The notes: generated from the sequence alone by a model not told the origin. A stretch of DNA of 64,000 bases from Sphingobacterium griseoflavum (GCF_014653155.1 NZ_BNAF01000006.1:62001-126000); one strand, 5' to 3'. Shown: positions 24,720 through 32,332, numbered from the stretch's first letter. Numbers and translations: made by a program.

Positions 24720-25580
24720 CTAATCGATGACCATTAGGTCACGGTAAATATCTATATGAGTTTGACCGACATATTTGGCAATTTCCCTCGTAGGATAAAC
24801 GAGGCGGGAGCCGACAAACGAAGCCGAAGCATCGCAGCCGAAGTCGTCGAACGAAAAACCGGCCGACGAACCCACAGAGTTGAACCAAGGATAATACTTG
24901 TATACATCCTCATCGGTATAGTCCATGTGTTCTCCACCGTTCAATGCTTTGGAAATAACCTTTAGTTGCTCGTAAGCATAGGTGTCTGCAGATAGACTTT
25001 TTCTTGCTTCTGCAAAAGCTTTCGGGTCGATCCCTTGTGAATCGCATGCATCCTCGAAAGTCTTGATATCTTTGAAGGAATCGAACTTCTTTGGCTTCTT
25101 AATTGGGAAAGGAAGTTCCACTATATTTTCCTTTAGGTCTTGACCGTTGATGTAGCGGTTGTAAGTATCTAAGAACTGTTTGCCTAGGTACGTGGCCTTT
25201 TCCGAATTTTCTACGCAGAGGCGGGAGCCGACACGCGAACCCGAATAAGCGCAGACGAAGACGCGGAACGAAAAACCGGCCGACGAACGAGCGGAGTTAA
25301 ACCATGGGTAATACCAACGGTCACCTTCATTGTGGCCTAATTGATTTCCTTCTCGAACTGCGAGAACAATTACCTCTAGTTCTTTTTGAGCACGCTGCAC
25401 ATCGTCATCGAATTGTGTGCGGTTGTTGAATGACTCCAAGGATTCACCAGTGTAATCTAGCGCGTCTTGAAGGGTTTTTATATCCGCGTAGGATACTGAT
25501 TTTTTCTTAGCAAGAGCGATCTGGTCAGCTGTCAATTCGATCTCAACGTCTTTTCCGTTGAATTTAATGATTTGTTTCAT
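24720..25580 (-). CDS. DGR target protein with two variable domains
   Basis: 286 residues made of two related domains (about 31-145 and 167-284). Each has an opening segment (IKTLQDALDYTG; IKTFEDACDSQG), a helix with A..G (IVLAVREGNQ; VISKALNGG), then YYPWFNS, SSAGFSF, a variable stretch, VGSRL and a closing helix (YLGKQFLDTY; YVGQTHIDIY). The variable repeats are residues 98-120 and 235-259. Variable residues sit between FSF and VGSRL. I do not recognise it as the classic C-type lectin target. No signal peptide, so it should be cytoplasmic. It lies in the early operon, 10 bases from the gene upstream. Confidence 0.9.
   Translation of the reverse strand: MKQIIKFNGKDVEIELTADQIALAKKKSVSYADIKTLQDALDYTGESLESFNNRTQFDDDVQRAQKELEVIVLAVREGNQLGHNEGDRWYYPWFNSARSSAGFSFRVFVCAYSGSRVGSRLCVENSEKATYLGKQFLDTYNRYINGQDLKENIVELPFPIKKPKKFDSFKDIKTFEDACDSQGIDPKAFAEARKSLSADTYAYEQLKVISKALNGGEHMDYTDEDVYKYYPWFNSVGSSAGFSFDDFGCDASASFVGSRLVYPTREIAKYVGQTHIDIYRDLMVID
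24804..24878 (-). repeat. DGR variable repeat 2 (VR2)
   Basis: Matches the template over 73 bases with 15 mismatches, all at template adenines (coding sense). It encodes residues ~235-259 of the target, where template codons for N-D-Y-N-Y-D-N-S-N-S-N read D-D-F-G-C-D-A-S-A-S-F. Confidence 0.93.
25221..25288 (-). repeat. DGR variable repeat 1 (VR1)
   Basis: Matches the template over 66 bases with 16 mismatches, all at template adenines. It encodes residues ~98-120 of the target, where the template's N-D-Y-N-Y-D-N-S-N-S-N reads R-V-F-V-C-A-Y-S-G-S-R. VR1 and VR2 differ from each other at many of the same codons, so each was rewritten separately. Confidence 0.93.
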
Positions 25581-25590
25581 TTGATTTTTT

Positions 25591-25992
25591 TTATGGGTTA
25601 TTACTTAGTCTTGAAATAGAAAGACCCAGCTTTTTGGCTAGGTCGGGGTTTTGTTCTATGTGCTGATGATGCGGCCAGCATAAGGATTTAAAGAAACGCT
25701 TGTCCGTAAGAAATGATCCTAAACGCCCTCGCGCGTGATGCAGGGTCACCTCTCTGCTTTTGCATCCTGGATACATGCAGATAGGATTCTCTTTCAGGAA
25801 AACATCGCGTATATTTCGGTAGTGTTTTAGCTGATCGAGTGACTTCTTGGAAAACTGTTTGATCGGTTTCTTAGGCTTGGATATTGGTTTCTTTTTTCTC
25901 TGCTTATCGTAGCACCATCCGCACATATTCTTTGCGTATATCTGTCGTAAATTACCACATGATACGCAGGTAGATGTTTTACGTTTTATCAT
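25591..25992 (-). CDS. NinG/HNH-like zinc-binding recombination protein
   Basis: 133 residues. The N-terminal zinc-ribbon (CVSCGNLRQIYAKNMCGWC) is followed by a basic linker and an HNH-like core (CMYPGC, LHHARGRLG, CWPHHQHIE). This is the layout of lambda NinG/Rap-type proteins and related phage endonucleases. It lies next to RusA, as recombination genes usually do. It overlaps RusA by 14 bases. Confidence 0.72.
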   Translation of the reverse strand: MIKRKTSTCVSCGNLRQIYAKNMCGWCYDKQRKKKPISKPKKPIKQFSKKSLDQLKHYRNIRDVFLKENPICMYPGCKSREVTLHHARGRLGSFLTDKRFFKSLCWPHHQHIEQNPDLAKKLGLSISRLSNNP

Positions 25993-26410
25993 GGCGCGGT
26001 GGTAGTTCAGCTTCCTTTATGTAGACGACTGTTTTTGGAGTTCCTTCAGTGTAAACTTTAGCCGACATGACATGAGATATATAACTGTCGTCCTTCCAGA
26101 ATATTCCGGTAAGAGCGTCGAAAACGAACTTTTCTAAGTTGTCAATGTCCGGCTTTGAAGTGTGGTAGTTGCCTACGTTCGGCTTTAGCTTGTTTGAATT
26201 CTTACCGGTTCCATAATGGTGTTTTGGTCGAGCAAAGTAGAATGTAATCTGTACGAATAATGCGACGTTAAGGGGAACTGTAGGAGCCTTGACTTGTGCA
26301 ATCTGGGCAAACGTAGCCTTGTCGCCGGCTGATGGATCGTAGTTAAACCCGCGACCCATCCGGTGACGCTTTAATGCTTTAGGATCTCCTAATACTTCGA
26401 AGTCAATCAT
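25979..26410 (-). CDS. rusA: RusA-family Holliday junction resolvase
   Basis: 143 residues with the RusA signature SKPDIDNLEKFVFDALTG and WKDDSYI, which carries the acidic metal-binding residues. It resolves branched DNA formed by phage recombination. It overlaps both neighbours and belongs functionally with the RecE-like exonuclease and ERF protein upstream. Confidence 0.92.
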   Translation of the reverse strand: MIDFEVLGDPKALKRHRMGRGFNYDPSAGDKATFAQIAQVKAPTVPLNVALFVQITFYFARPKHHYGTGKNSNKLKPNVGNYHTSKPDIDNLEKFVFDALTGIFWKDDSYISHVMSAKVYTEGTPKTVVYIKEAELPPRHDKT

Positions 26411-26651
26411 CGGAACCTCCTACAATTAATTCGATTAGCTGATTTAGGCTTACCTCGGTAGGATGATTAACCGGACAAGCAATCATCCCAAACTTGCCTT
26501 TACGGAAAACAAGGATATCGTTTCCGTTATCGTAATTCCGATGGTAATGATCCTCAATGGTCATACGTTCGCGCTCTATTCGCTTGACTGCCTCTTGTAG
26601 CATTTCGTGTCCGTAGATTGCTACATGTACGTTTTTGAATGTTTTTTGCAT
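26403..26651 (-). CDS. Hypothetical early phage protein
   Basis: 82 residues, no recognised family. Overlaps RusA by 8 bases. The start at 26651 follows a short gap after the next gene. Confidence 0.6.
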   Translation of the reverse strand: MQKTFKNVHVAIYGHEMLQEAVKRIERERMTIEDHYHRNYDNGNDILVFRKGKFGMIACPVNHPTEVSLNQLIELIVGGSDD

Positions 26652-26660
26652 AAATAATTT

Positions 26661-27464
26661 TTAATCGGTTAGTAAATCTGTTATTTCCGCGTCCATTTCT
26701 ATCAGTTCCTTGAACCAATTTGTAAGCGCTATCTGCAGTGATTCTTTGTAAACGAGCTTTACACCATCGCTACCTTTTTCCAGATTGTTTGCCTGATCCA
26801 TAATCTTGGATATTCGCTTTCTTTCATTGGGCCGCTGTATCTGTTCGTTTTTCAACTTTTCGATAGCGATTATTTTTCCTTGCTCCAGGTATTCCTTTTG
26901 TCTTTCCGGCGACAACTCGAATAGATTGAGTTTTTTGGCCGCCACCTTGTACAGGTAGTTACCGTGATCCTCATATCTACCGGATGATTTGAACTTTTCA
27001 AAAGCGGATTTCAAAAGGATCTTATCTTGCTCTAAAACTTCGGATTCCGTAGGCTCTTTGATTTCATCATGTCTGACTATAGCTTGCTTTGCTAAATTTG
27101 CCCTGTTTTGGCTTGCGTAGTGAGTTTTTATGAAATTTGTGAACGTGACTACATTTAATCCAAAATAGTCGCCGTAATCGCCTAAAATTCCTTTTTCTAT
27201 TGCTATCGGTATCTCACCTATCCGAATGAATGGGCAATGCTCCAAAACCATATCGATCAAGTTGTTTACAATATGATCCATGTCGCTAGGTATAACCATC
27301 TGCCCCTTATCCTTGAAAGCTTTGTTTACACAGGTCATCAGCACGGTGTCAAGATCAATTTTTTCAACTTGCCAAATCTGGGCTGACTTCATAGCTTCAA
27401 TCTGCCTGTCTATCGAGGTGGCTGGGAGATTGCTTTTGTCGTATCTAGTTATTTGATTTTGCAT
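26661..27464 (-). CDS. Hypothetical protein downstream of the replication initiator
   Basis: 267 residues, mostly helical and charged, soluble. It overlaps the initiator-like gene by 20 bases. Position suggests a helicase loader or replication accessory protein, but I see no P-loop; the segment VTFTNFIKTHYASQ resembles the end of primosomal or loader-type proteins only vaguely. Function not assigned. Confidence 0.6.
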   Translation of the reverse strand: MQNQITRYDKSNLPATSIDRQIEAMKSAQIWQVEKIDLDTVLMTCVNKAFKDKGQMVIPSDMDHIVNNLIDMVLEHCPFIRIGEIPIAIEKGILGDYGDYFGLNVVTFTNFIKTHYASQNRANLAKQAIVRHDEIKEPTESEVLEQDKILLKSAFEKFKSSGRYEDHGNYLYKVAAKKLNLFELSPERQKEYLEQGKIIAIEKLKNEQIQRPNERKRISKIMDQANNLEKGSDGVKLVYKESLQIALTNWFKELIEMDAEITDLLTD

Positions 27465-28251
27465 ACTTGTCGATTAATGATTGTTGCATAGCCTCTGTTG
27501 CGTTTACCTTTTGCTCTTTGTCCGGTGGCGGCTTTGTGATTGGTGTTCGTCCTCGCCTAATTTCCGATGCTATCCAGGATGCACAGTATCTTTTAAACTC
27601 CTGTTCCGTTTCCGAATCCTTTCCGGTGGCCGACATGTGTAAGCAGAATGCATCGAGCCATTCCAAAACCTCATCAGGTTTAAGGCTGTTTTTCATCCCA
27701 ATGCTTTGCAACCACGTTGCGTGACCGGCGCAACCTTCCTTTAATTTTTCAATCGGAATTTTTTTAGTATAAAAATTTTGTGTGTGTGATCGCTTATTAT
27801 CACTCACACTATCATTTACATTTACACTTACATTAACACTATCATTTACATTTACATTATCATTTACAGCGATTTCTGCGATGTTCTGCGATCGCAAAGT
27901 ATCAGTATGCGATGTTCTGCGACGCTCTGCGATTTTTTCCGCTTGATCTAGTGTTACGTGGTTGTCTGAAACTGATTGCCAAAGATCATTATGCCAGCGC
28001 TTTAGGTTGCCCATTCTACCAGCAATCGACTTGTTTTCTTTTGATGTTTCCCACTTCTTAAGGTCTCGCTTTAGCGTGGTTTTTATTTGAATAAACAAGA
28101 TGTTGACGATGGGATCGTCTGATTTTGGATCTTCGTCGTTGACGTAAGCGAATATGTGCTTGATAAGTTTACCTGCCTTATCGTCTGGTAAGCTTTCAAA
28201 AACATCTTTCCAGTCGGCGTAGGCAAGGAATGATTTTTTGCCTTCTGCCAT
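27445..28251 (-). CDS. Phage replication initiation protein (DUF6291/DnaT-like)
   Basis: 268 residues. The N-terminus (FLAYADWKDVFESLPDDKAG) is a DUF6291-type winged-helix start common in Bacteroidota phage initiators. A linker (about 128-150) is a low-complexity run of Asn, Val, Asp and Ser, encoded by direct repeats. The C-terminal part (LKEGCAGHATWLQSIGM onward) is the domain that usually follows. Initiator genes of this type often contain the origin. It overlaps the next gene downstream. Confidence 0.72.
   Translation of the reverse strand: MAEGKKSFLAYADWKDVFESLPDDKAGKLIKHIFAYVNDEDPKSDDPIVNILFIQIKTTLKRDLKKWETSKENKSIAGRMGNLKRWHNDLWQSVSDNHVTLDQAEKIAERRRTSHTDTLRSQNIAEIAVNDNVNVNDSVNVSVNVNDSVSDNKRSHTQNFYTKKIPIEKLKEGCAGHATWLQSIGMKNSLKPDEVLEWLDAFCLHMSATGKDSETEQEFKRYCASWIASEIRRGRTPITKPPPDKEQKVNATEAMQQSLIDKYAKSNN
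27806..27922. repeat. Iteron-like direct repeats inside the initiator gene (origin candidate)
   Basis: ACACTATCATTTACATTTAC occurs at 27806 and again at 27836 (30-bp spacing), with a partial third copy at 27857. TGCGATGTTCTGCGA occurs at 27877 and 27908 (31-bp spacing). Spacing near three helical turns and position inside the initiator gene resemble lambda-type origins. No function shown. Confidence 0.5.
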
Positions 28252-28254
28252 ACG

Positions 28255-28491
28255 CTACTCCTTTCTTTTAATATTTGAAGGTGGGTTGTAAGCCACGAGC
28301 TTTAGCTTTATGTCTACCGGATCGATGTACGAAAGTATTGCCTGATGGCCTTGATCGGATACTGATTCGAAGTATTTATCGGCTTCTTTTTTTGTTCTTA
28401 GCCTAGCAGGTTGTGAGCTGTGGCTAGGAGCAACTATGCGATAAGGATATGAATAATCCTCTTCGGACAATTTGTTTTTTGATTTACTCAT
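28255..28491 (-). CDS. Hypothetical early phage protein
   Basis: 78 residues, basic, no recognised family. Overlaps the upstream gene by 8 bases and ends 3 bases before the initiator gene. Confidence 0.58.
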   Translation of the reverse strand: MSKSKNKLSEEDYSYPYRIVAPSHSSQPARLRTKKEADKYFESVSDQGHQAILSYIDPVDIKLKLVAYNPPSNIKRKE

Positions 28492-29101
28492 TTTCTATTT
28501 CGGTTAGTTCCTGTTCTAGTTCTTTGATTTTGGATGTGATGACCTGGCGCTTGTGGTCTTTTGACATAATAGGCTTGATGATCGTTTCGATGATCTTGTT
28601 AATACCTTCGGTGATAATCGGTAGATGTTTTCCCTCGAAAAACAACCTAGTAGTTATCAAAGGATCTCCTTTCGAGATTACGAGCTCTAAGTGATCATCC
28701 GTGAAAAAGTGAGAGTCAAGATTTATTGTTTGCTTCCTGATTGTCAGCTTCGTTTCCTTGTCTATTGGCAGGAAAAGAGGAGTATCTATGTACTCTACCG
28801 CCGGAAAAACTTCATTCTTTAGAAGTTCAACTATTTTTTCTAGTTCCTTCATGGTATCTATTTCGTTAGGGTAGGGGATGTAAATTCCAAGGTGGGCGCC
28901 TATGCACCAGATCTCTTCTAGAAATTCTAAAAACTGTTTGTTAGTAAATGATCCGGCGCTGGGCCAACCTGTAAGGGTTTTTATTATTGAGTGAGTGTCG
29001 CTATCGGATAACACCTGAAACCCTACTGACATGTTAAGGACTGTTCTTATCATTGGCAAGCATACGCCACGGTAGTACTTATGAAGTTCCCATGATGCCA
29101 T
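28484..29101 (-). CDS. Hypothetical early phage protein
   Basis: 205 residues, soluble, no recognised family. Ends in a coiled-coil-like segment (ITSKIKELEQELTEIENE). In the replication/recombination operon. It overlaps the small upstream gene by 23 bases. Confidence 0.6.
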   Translation of the reverse strand: MASWELHKYYRGVCLPMIRTVLNMSVGFQVLSDSDTHSIIKTLTGWPSAGSFTNKQFLEFLEEIWCIGAHLGIYIPYPNEIDTMKELEKIVELLKNEVFPAVEYIDTPLFLPIDKETKLTIRKQTINLDSHFFTDDHLELVISKGDPLITTRLFFEGKHLPIITEGINKIIETIIKPIMSKDHKRQVITSKIKELEQELTEIENE

Positions 29102-29228
29102 CGCAAAGCCTTAAAATTGTATTCAGGTAGACAGACTTGGAAACTTCATCCGTAGCGTTTTTTAGGCGAGTAGCGTAATCCTTGATTAGCTCTGCGGCCC
29201 TACTGTCGGATATTTTAAAATCTTCCAT
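29079..29228 (-). CDS. 49-residue early phage protein
   Basis: A short frame from the ATG at 29228 (MEDFKISDSRAAELIKDY) to a TAA at 29079. It starts one base after the stop of the RecE-like gene and runs 23 bases into the next. Helical and charged. No other gene fits the ~130-base gap, and operon spacing supports it. Confidence 0.6.
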   Translation of the reverse strand: MEDFKISDSRAAELIKDYATRLKNATDEVSKSVYLNTILRLCDGIMGTS

Positions 29229-29229
29229 C

Positions 29230-30051
29230 CTAGATGTTGTATTGCGGTTTGTCGATTGGATAGATCCCGTTGTGACTTCGGTACTCGTAAGACTTTAGCC
29301 AGCTGTTAGTGGATAGACAATCTTCAAAGTCTCCGCAAAGCCTTTTGAATTCAGACTTTCCATATTCAATAAGTGACTTCATTAGAAGATGAACGGAAAC
29401 GTTCCCTTTTTTGTCTACCGCGATGATGTAGTAGTCTTTATCCTGATCGATAGCTTCCAGATACATTCCTCCTTGAAGCCACAAGCATCTACTAAGTATT
29501 TCCCTTTGAACTTTCTTAGGATCAGCGTCTGGCATTGATTTGAGATCGACGACATAATCTTCTCCCTCCGCATCAAGAAAAGACAGGAACTTAAATCCGT
29601 GTCGCTCCCAGTCTACTCGCTTTTCCTTAAAAAGAGCCGAATCAAGTAACGCCTTGCTTTGTTCGTTTGATAAAACGGAAATAGCCATTTCTACAGCTGA
29701 CGTGTAAATGCTGTTGCTAACAACTGTTTTGTCTTTTGAAGATTCCAGAAAAGCATTGTATGTAGCTTTTCCATCCTTTGTCCTGCGATCGCACTCTGGA
29801 GCGATGGCATAAGTTTTATCAAAGTTTTGAGGTTCCAGAACTAAGCAGTGCAGCACCTTGCCCAAAAGAATGCTATCGGTGTCATCGGTACCAAAAAGCT
29901 TGTAGTTAACAAAGTGTTTTGGAGACTTCCGAAAATTGGAAAGGGAAGAGTAGGACAAGTATAGCTCGCCACGCTGATACTTATCCTCCATGGTAGTTAC
30001 ATACGCTTCCTTGATAGCTATGTAATCAGGGTTTAATTCAAATACGTTCAT
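29230..30051 (-). CDS. RecE-like PD-(D/E)XK exonuclease
   Basis: 273 residues of the exodeoxyribonuclease VIII-like family. LSYSSLSNFRKSPKHFVNY and LLGKVLHCLVLEP are the family opening. The nuclease core is KFLSFLDAEGEDYVVDLKS with the catalytic D-x-K. It would resect 5' ends to provide single strands for the ERF protein encoded directly upstream, 2 bases away. Confidence 0.85.
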   Translation of the reverse strand: MNVFELNPDYIAIKEAYVTTMEDKYQRGELYLSYSSLSNFRKSPKHFVNYKLFGTDDTDSILLGKVLHCLVLEPQNFDKTYAIAPECDRRTKDGKATYNAFLESSKDKTVVSNSIYTSAVEMAISVLSNEQSKALLDSALFKEKRVDWERHGFKFLSFLDAEGEDYVVDLKSMPDADPKKVQREILSRCLWLQGGMYLEAIDQDKDYYIIAVDKKGNVSVHLLMKSLIEYGKSEFKRLCGDFEDCLSTNSWLKSYEYRSHNGIYPIDKPQYNI

Positions 30052-30053
30052 AA

Positions 30054-30710
30054 CTAAGATTTGGGTTTATAGTTCTTTTCAGCGGATTGTAGCACGGTAA
30101 GTTTTGCGGGTGGGATAAAAATGTTACTTCCTTGTATTTTGGAGATAACATCTTTTTCGCCTTTGTTTATTTTAAACAAAGCACTTTCAAACTGCTTATC
30201 ATTAATCGTTTTAGGCTGATTGATATTAGTGGGCTCAGGTTCTTTCGGCTTCTTGTCATCCTGATCCGTAGAGAGTGGTTTACGCTCTGGATTATCGATG
30301 TCATCCTGATCCGTAGGGATGTGGAAGTATTTCAGAATAAAATAACGCTCCCCGTATGTCATAGCGGATCCTACGCCTTTATCCCAATCGTTTTGACCGT
30401 TGGCCCCAAAACTGTTCTCATCCTTTTCACCGGTGTCGACATCAACCCAGGTGAATTTCATCATCACTTTGGATAGGATCTCGGATTTAGGCTTTTCGTA
30501 GGTTGTACCGATGCCCGTCCTGTAGTCTATCCGCTCGTTTTCGATAGAAATGATCTCCTGCTTTAGAAGTACGCCAAGATCATCCATTTTAGCGCGCACA
30601 GTGGATAGAACTTTCTCTCCGGACACATAATCATATCCGTGGCCTTTCTTGTCTTTAGCGAAGCCGCGAACCGATTTCTGAATCTCGTGTAGTTTGTTGT
30701 ATATTCCCAT
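30054..30710 (-). CDS. ERF-family single-strand annealing protein
   Basis: 218 residues. The ERF pattern is visible in IYNKLHEIQKSVRGFAKD, the Y-S-G-E-K-V helix and GSAMTYGERYFILKYFHIPT, followed by an acidic, proline-rich tail. Together with the RecE-like exonuclease it forms a phage recombination pair that can circularise or repair phage DNA. Confidence 0.88.
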   Translation of the reverse strand: MGIYNKLHEIQKSVRGFAKDKKGHGYDYVSGEKVLSTVRAKMDDLGVLLKQEIISIENERIDYRTGIGTTYEKPKSEILSKVMMKFTWVDVDTGEKDENSFGANGQNDWDKGVGSAMTYGERYFILKYFHIPTDQDDIDNPERKPLSTDQDDKKPKEPEPTNINQPKTINDKQFESALFKINKGEKDVISKIQGSNIFIPPAKLTVLQSAEKNYKPKS

Positions 30711-30712
30711 AG

Positions 30713-30889
30713 CTATACCGGATTAACAATATGTTGACCTAAAACATAGCAGGCAAATGCAGCGAAGAATATTATTACAACTGCTATTGACCCACCTATG
30801 AGCATCGAAGCAAACTCTTTTTCGGCATTGTCGAGGTACATCCACCAAAGCTCTACTCGTCTTTTTGCGTTTCTAAATTTCCTTTTCAT
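30713..30889 (-). CDS. 58-residue single-helix membrane protein
   Basis: From the ATG at 30889 (MKRKFRNAKRRVELWW) to a TAG at 30713, 2 bases before the ERF gene. A basic N-terminus and one membrane helix (GGSIAVVIIFFAAFACYVLG). It overlaps the upstream gene by 17 bases. Coding is supported by coupling at both ends. Function unknown. Confidence 0.65.
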   Translation of the reverse strand: MKRKFRNAKRRVELWWMYLDNAEKEFASMLIGGSIAVVIIFFAAFACYVLGQHIVNPV

Positions 30890-31163
30890 TTCGTTTAATA
30901 AATTGGTGAAAACTCTTATTAGCTAATTCTATTACCTTTTTGTGATCGAAGTAGGTAGTGCTTCGCTTTCCGTTTTGGCAAGCGGGCCTGAGCATGCCGG
31001 CCGATATCCACTTTCTAGCGCGCTCCGCTCCGTAGTACTTGTAAAGCTCGGTTCGATTTATTTGGGGCTTAGCCAGGATATCATCTATACGCTGCTCTCG
31101 GACTATCAGCATTGCAAACTCCTTGAGCTTGTCAATGTTAGATACTGTTATTTCGTCATCCAT
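30873..31163 (-). CDS. MerR/excisionase-like DNA-binding protein
   Basis: 96 residues from the ATG at 31163 (MDDEITVSNIDKLKEF). The C-terminal half (ERARKWISAGMLRPACQNG, then YFDHKKVIELA) looks like a winged-helix of MerR or excisionase type. The start is placed after a terminator hairpin, not at an upstream in-frame codon at 31244 that would run through it. Probably an early regulator and first gene of the recombination operon. Confidence 0.65.
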   Translation of the reverse strand: MDDEITVSNIDKLKEFAMLIVREQRIDDILAKPQINRTELYKYYGAERARKWISAGMLRPACQNGKRSTTYFDHKKVIELANKSFHQFIKRNEKEI

Positions 31164-31183
31164 ATGCTGAATTATTTTGATGT

Positions 31184-31213
31184 CAATAGAAAAGCCCGAC
31201 TGTTCGCCGGGCT
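31184..31213 (-). terminator. Rho-independent terminator on the - strand
   Basis: AGCCCG (31193-31198) pairs with CGGGCT (31208-31213). On the - strand a TTTTCTATTG run follows. It lies between the tRNA-like region and the early operon. Confidence 0.75.
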
Positions 31214-31270
31214 GGACTTCGGTTTCTGGTCGTAGGCACGTCAAACCGAAAAAGGTTGCCTGTCAAGTTG

Positions 31271-31382
31271 TGGAGAGAGCAGGATTCGAACCTGAAGTTG
31301 CGTGCTATTCGGATACTATTCACACGTCACGGGCGTTTCAACTTATAACCCTCATTGCGTCTACCAATTCCGCCATCTCTCC
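31271..31382 (-). ncRNA. Degenerate class II (Leu-type) tRNA-like element
   Basis: On the - strand the element begins with GGAGAGA and ends with TCTCTCC plus A, a perfect 7-bp acceptor stem. The D-arm GCGGAATTGGTAGACGC is textbook tRNA-Leu. A T-arm GGTTCGAATCC is present. But the ~60 bases between D-arm and T-arm form no proper anticodon arm; only a 4-pair CAAT/GTTG stem with an 11-base loop is visible. It is ~112 nt long, longer than usual. A pseudogene or a structured tRNA-like RNA. Confidence 0.55.
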
Positions 31383-31559
31383 GCTGTTTCATTGTTTCCA
31401 AATCATCAGTATAGGTACACACCTATATACAGCTTATTTGTGCCCGTACCACTATTTCAAGGTTGAGGGTTTGAGTCGATCCTAGTATCGTGATTGTACT
31501 TGCAACAATCTGGTCGGTGCTTTAAACCTGCACACGGTTTATAAAGAGCGAGTGTTTTG

Positions 31560-31609
31560 GGATTGGCTAGGGAGTCGAACCCCAACTAAGCCACCTAACG
31601 GCGCCAATC
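31560..31609 (-). ncRNA. Minimal tRNA-like element (acceptor plus T-arm)
   Basis: A 7-bp acceptor (GATTGGC / GCCAATC) encloses a T-arm with TTGGGG TTCGACT CCCTA and a small GCC...GGC hairpin. D- and anticodon arms are missing or fused, and the total length is ~50 bases. The segment GGCTTAGTTGG resembles a D-arm, so this is probably a tRNA with an internal deletion. The area 31383-31693 holds further hairpins (for example ACAGGT / ACCTGT near 31645-31670) but no gene. Confidence 0.4.
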
Positions 31610-31693
31610 TTTTGCTAAATTTTAAGGCATAGCTATCGCCTGACAGGTAGTTTTTGAACCTGTAATTGATTGATATTTATGTGGTTTTGCTTT

Positions 31694-32332
31694 TTAAGTT
31701 AGGACTGATGGGACGTTGTTATGTCGGGTTGCCCACTCCCTGCGCATCATGGTTTTGAATTCGTCCCAAGACCTGACATACCCCTTTTCGATATCTCTGC
31801 ATGCATCGCGCTCCAGCTGCTGTAGATCTTCCTGCTGCTCAGGGGTGGCTGAGTTACGACGGTCCCGTGCATGCTCGTTGAATACTACGAAGTTCAAAAT
31901 CTTACCGACCTCGCGAAAGTCGGTTTCTTTGAATCTTCCAAGTAAGGAACATAGCTTGTTGTAGAAGTCGCCTGATAGTTTACGATGCTGGATAAGTTCG
32001 TCGTAAACGAATTTGATGACATGGTACTCGAATTTCGGATTAAGCCACATTGCAAACTTGATGAAAAGGTATGGGTGCATCCATGTACCGCCGTTTTTTC
32101 CGCGTGATTTTAAATAGGCGGAATTCCGCGTATTTAATTTTTCTTCATTTAGAAGAACTTCAATAAATTCTTTGGTTTGTTTGTTTTCGAAAAAGTGCTT
32201 TATCTCCTTTTTCATACCGCTGCTTTTATTCCATTGCTTAAGTAGAGTTGTGGCATCAAACATCGAATCTTTAGTGCGCTGCACTACATCGAAGTCGTTA
32301 AGTTTCCTTACTATGTTGGCGTTAGTTTTCAT
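31694..32332 (-). CDS. KilA-N domain protein (antirepressor-like)
   Basis: ~212 residues from the ATG at 32332 (MKTNANIVRKLNDFDVVQR). The KilA-N core is clear: FDATTLLKQWN, a variable helix, GGTWMHPYLFIKFAMWLNP and FVYDELIQHR. C-terminal ~90 residues (RDRRNSATPEQQEDLQQLE) are charged. KilA-N proteins act as DNA-binding regulators or antirepressors. It lies in the divergent unit opposite the repressor. Confidence 0.85.
   Translation of the reverse strand: MKTNANIVRKLNDFDVVQRTKDSMFDATTLLKQWNKSSGMKKEIKHFFENKQTKEFIEVLLNEEKLNTRNSAYLKSRGKNGGTWMHPYLFIKFAMWLNPKFEYHVIKFVYDELIQHRKLSGDFYNKLCSLLGRFKETDFREVGKILNFVVFNEHARDRRNSATPEQQEDLQQLERDACRDIEKGYVRSWDEFKTMMRREWATRHNNVPSVLT

Noticed and set aside
24616..25288. 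TR and VR repeats as ordinary duplicated gene fragments
   Set aside because: Random decay would hit all bases. In the aligned core all mismatches are at template adenines and all 49 other positions are unchanged in both copies.
31271..31382. Functional tRNA-Leu gene
   Set aside because: No valid anticodon stem or loop can be drawn between D-arm and T-arm, so I call it degenerate.
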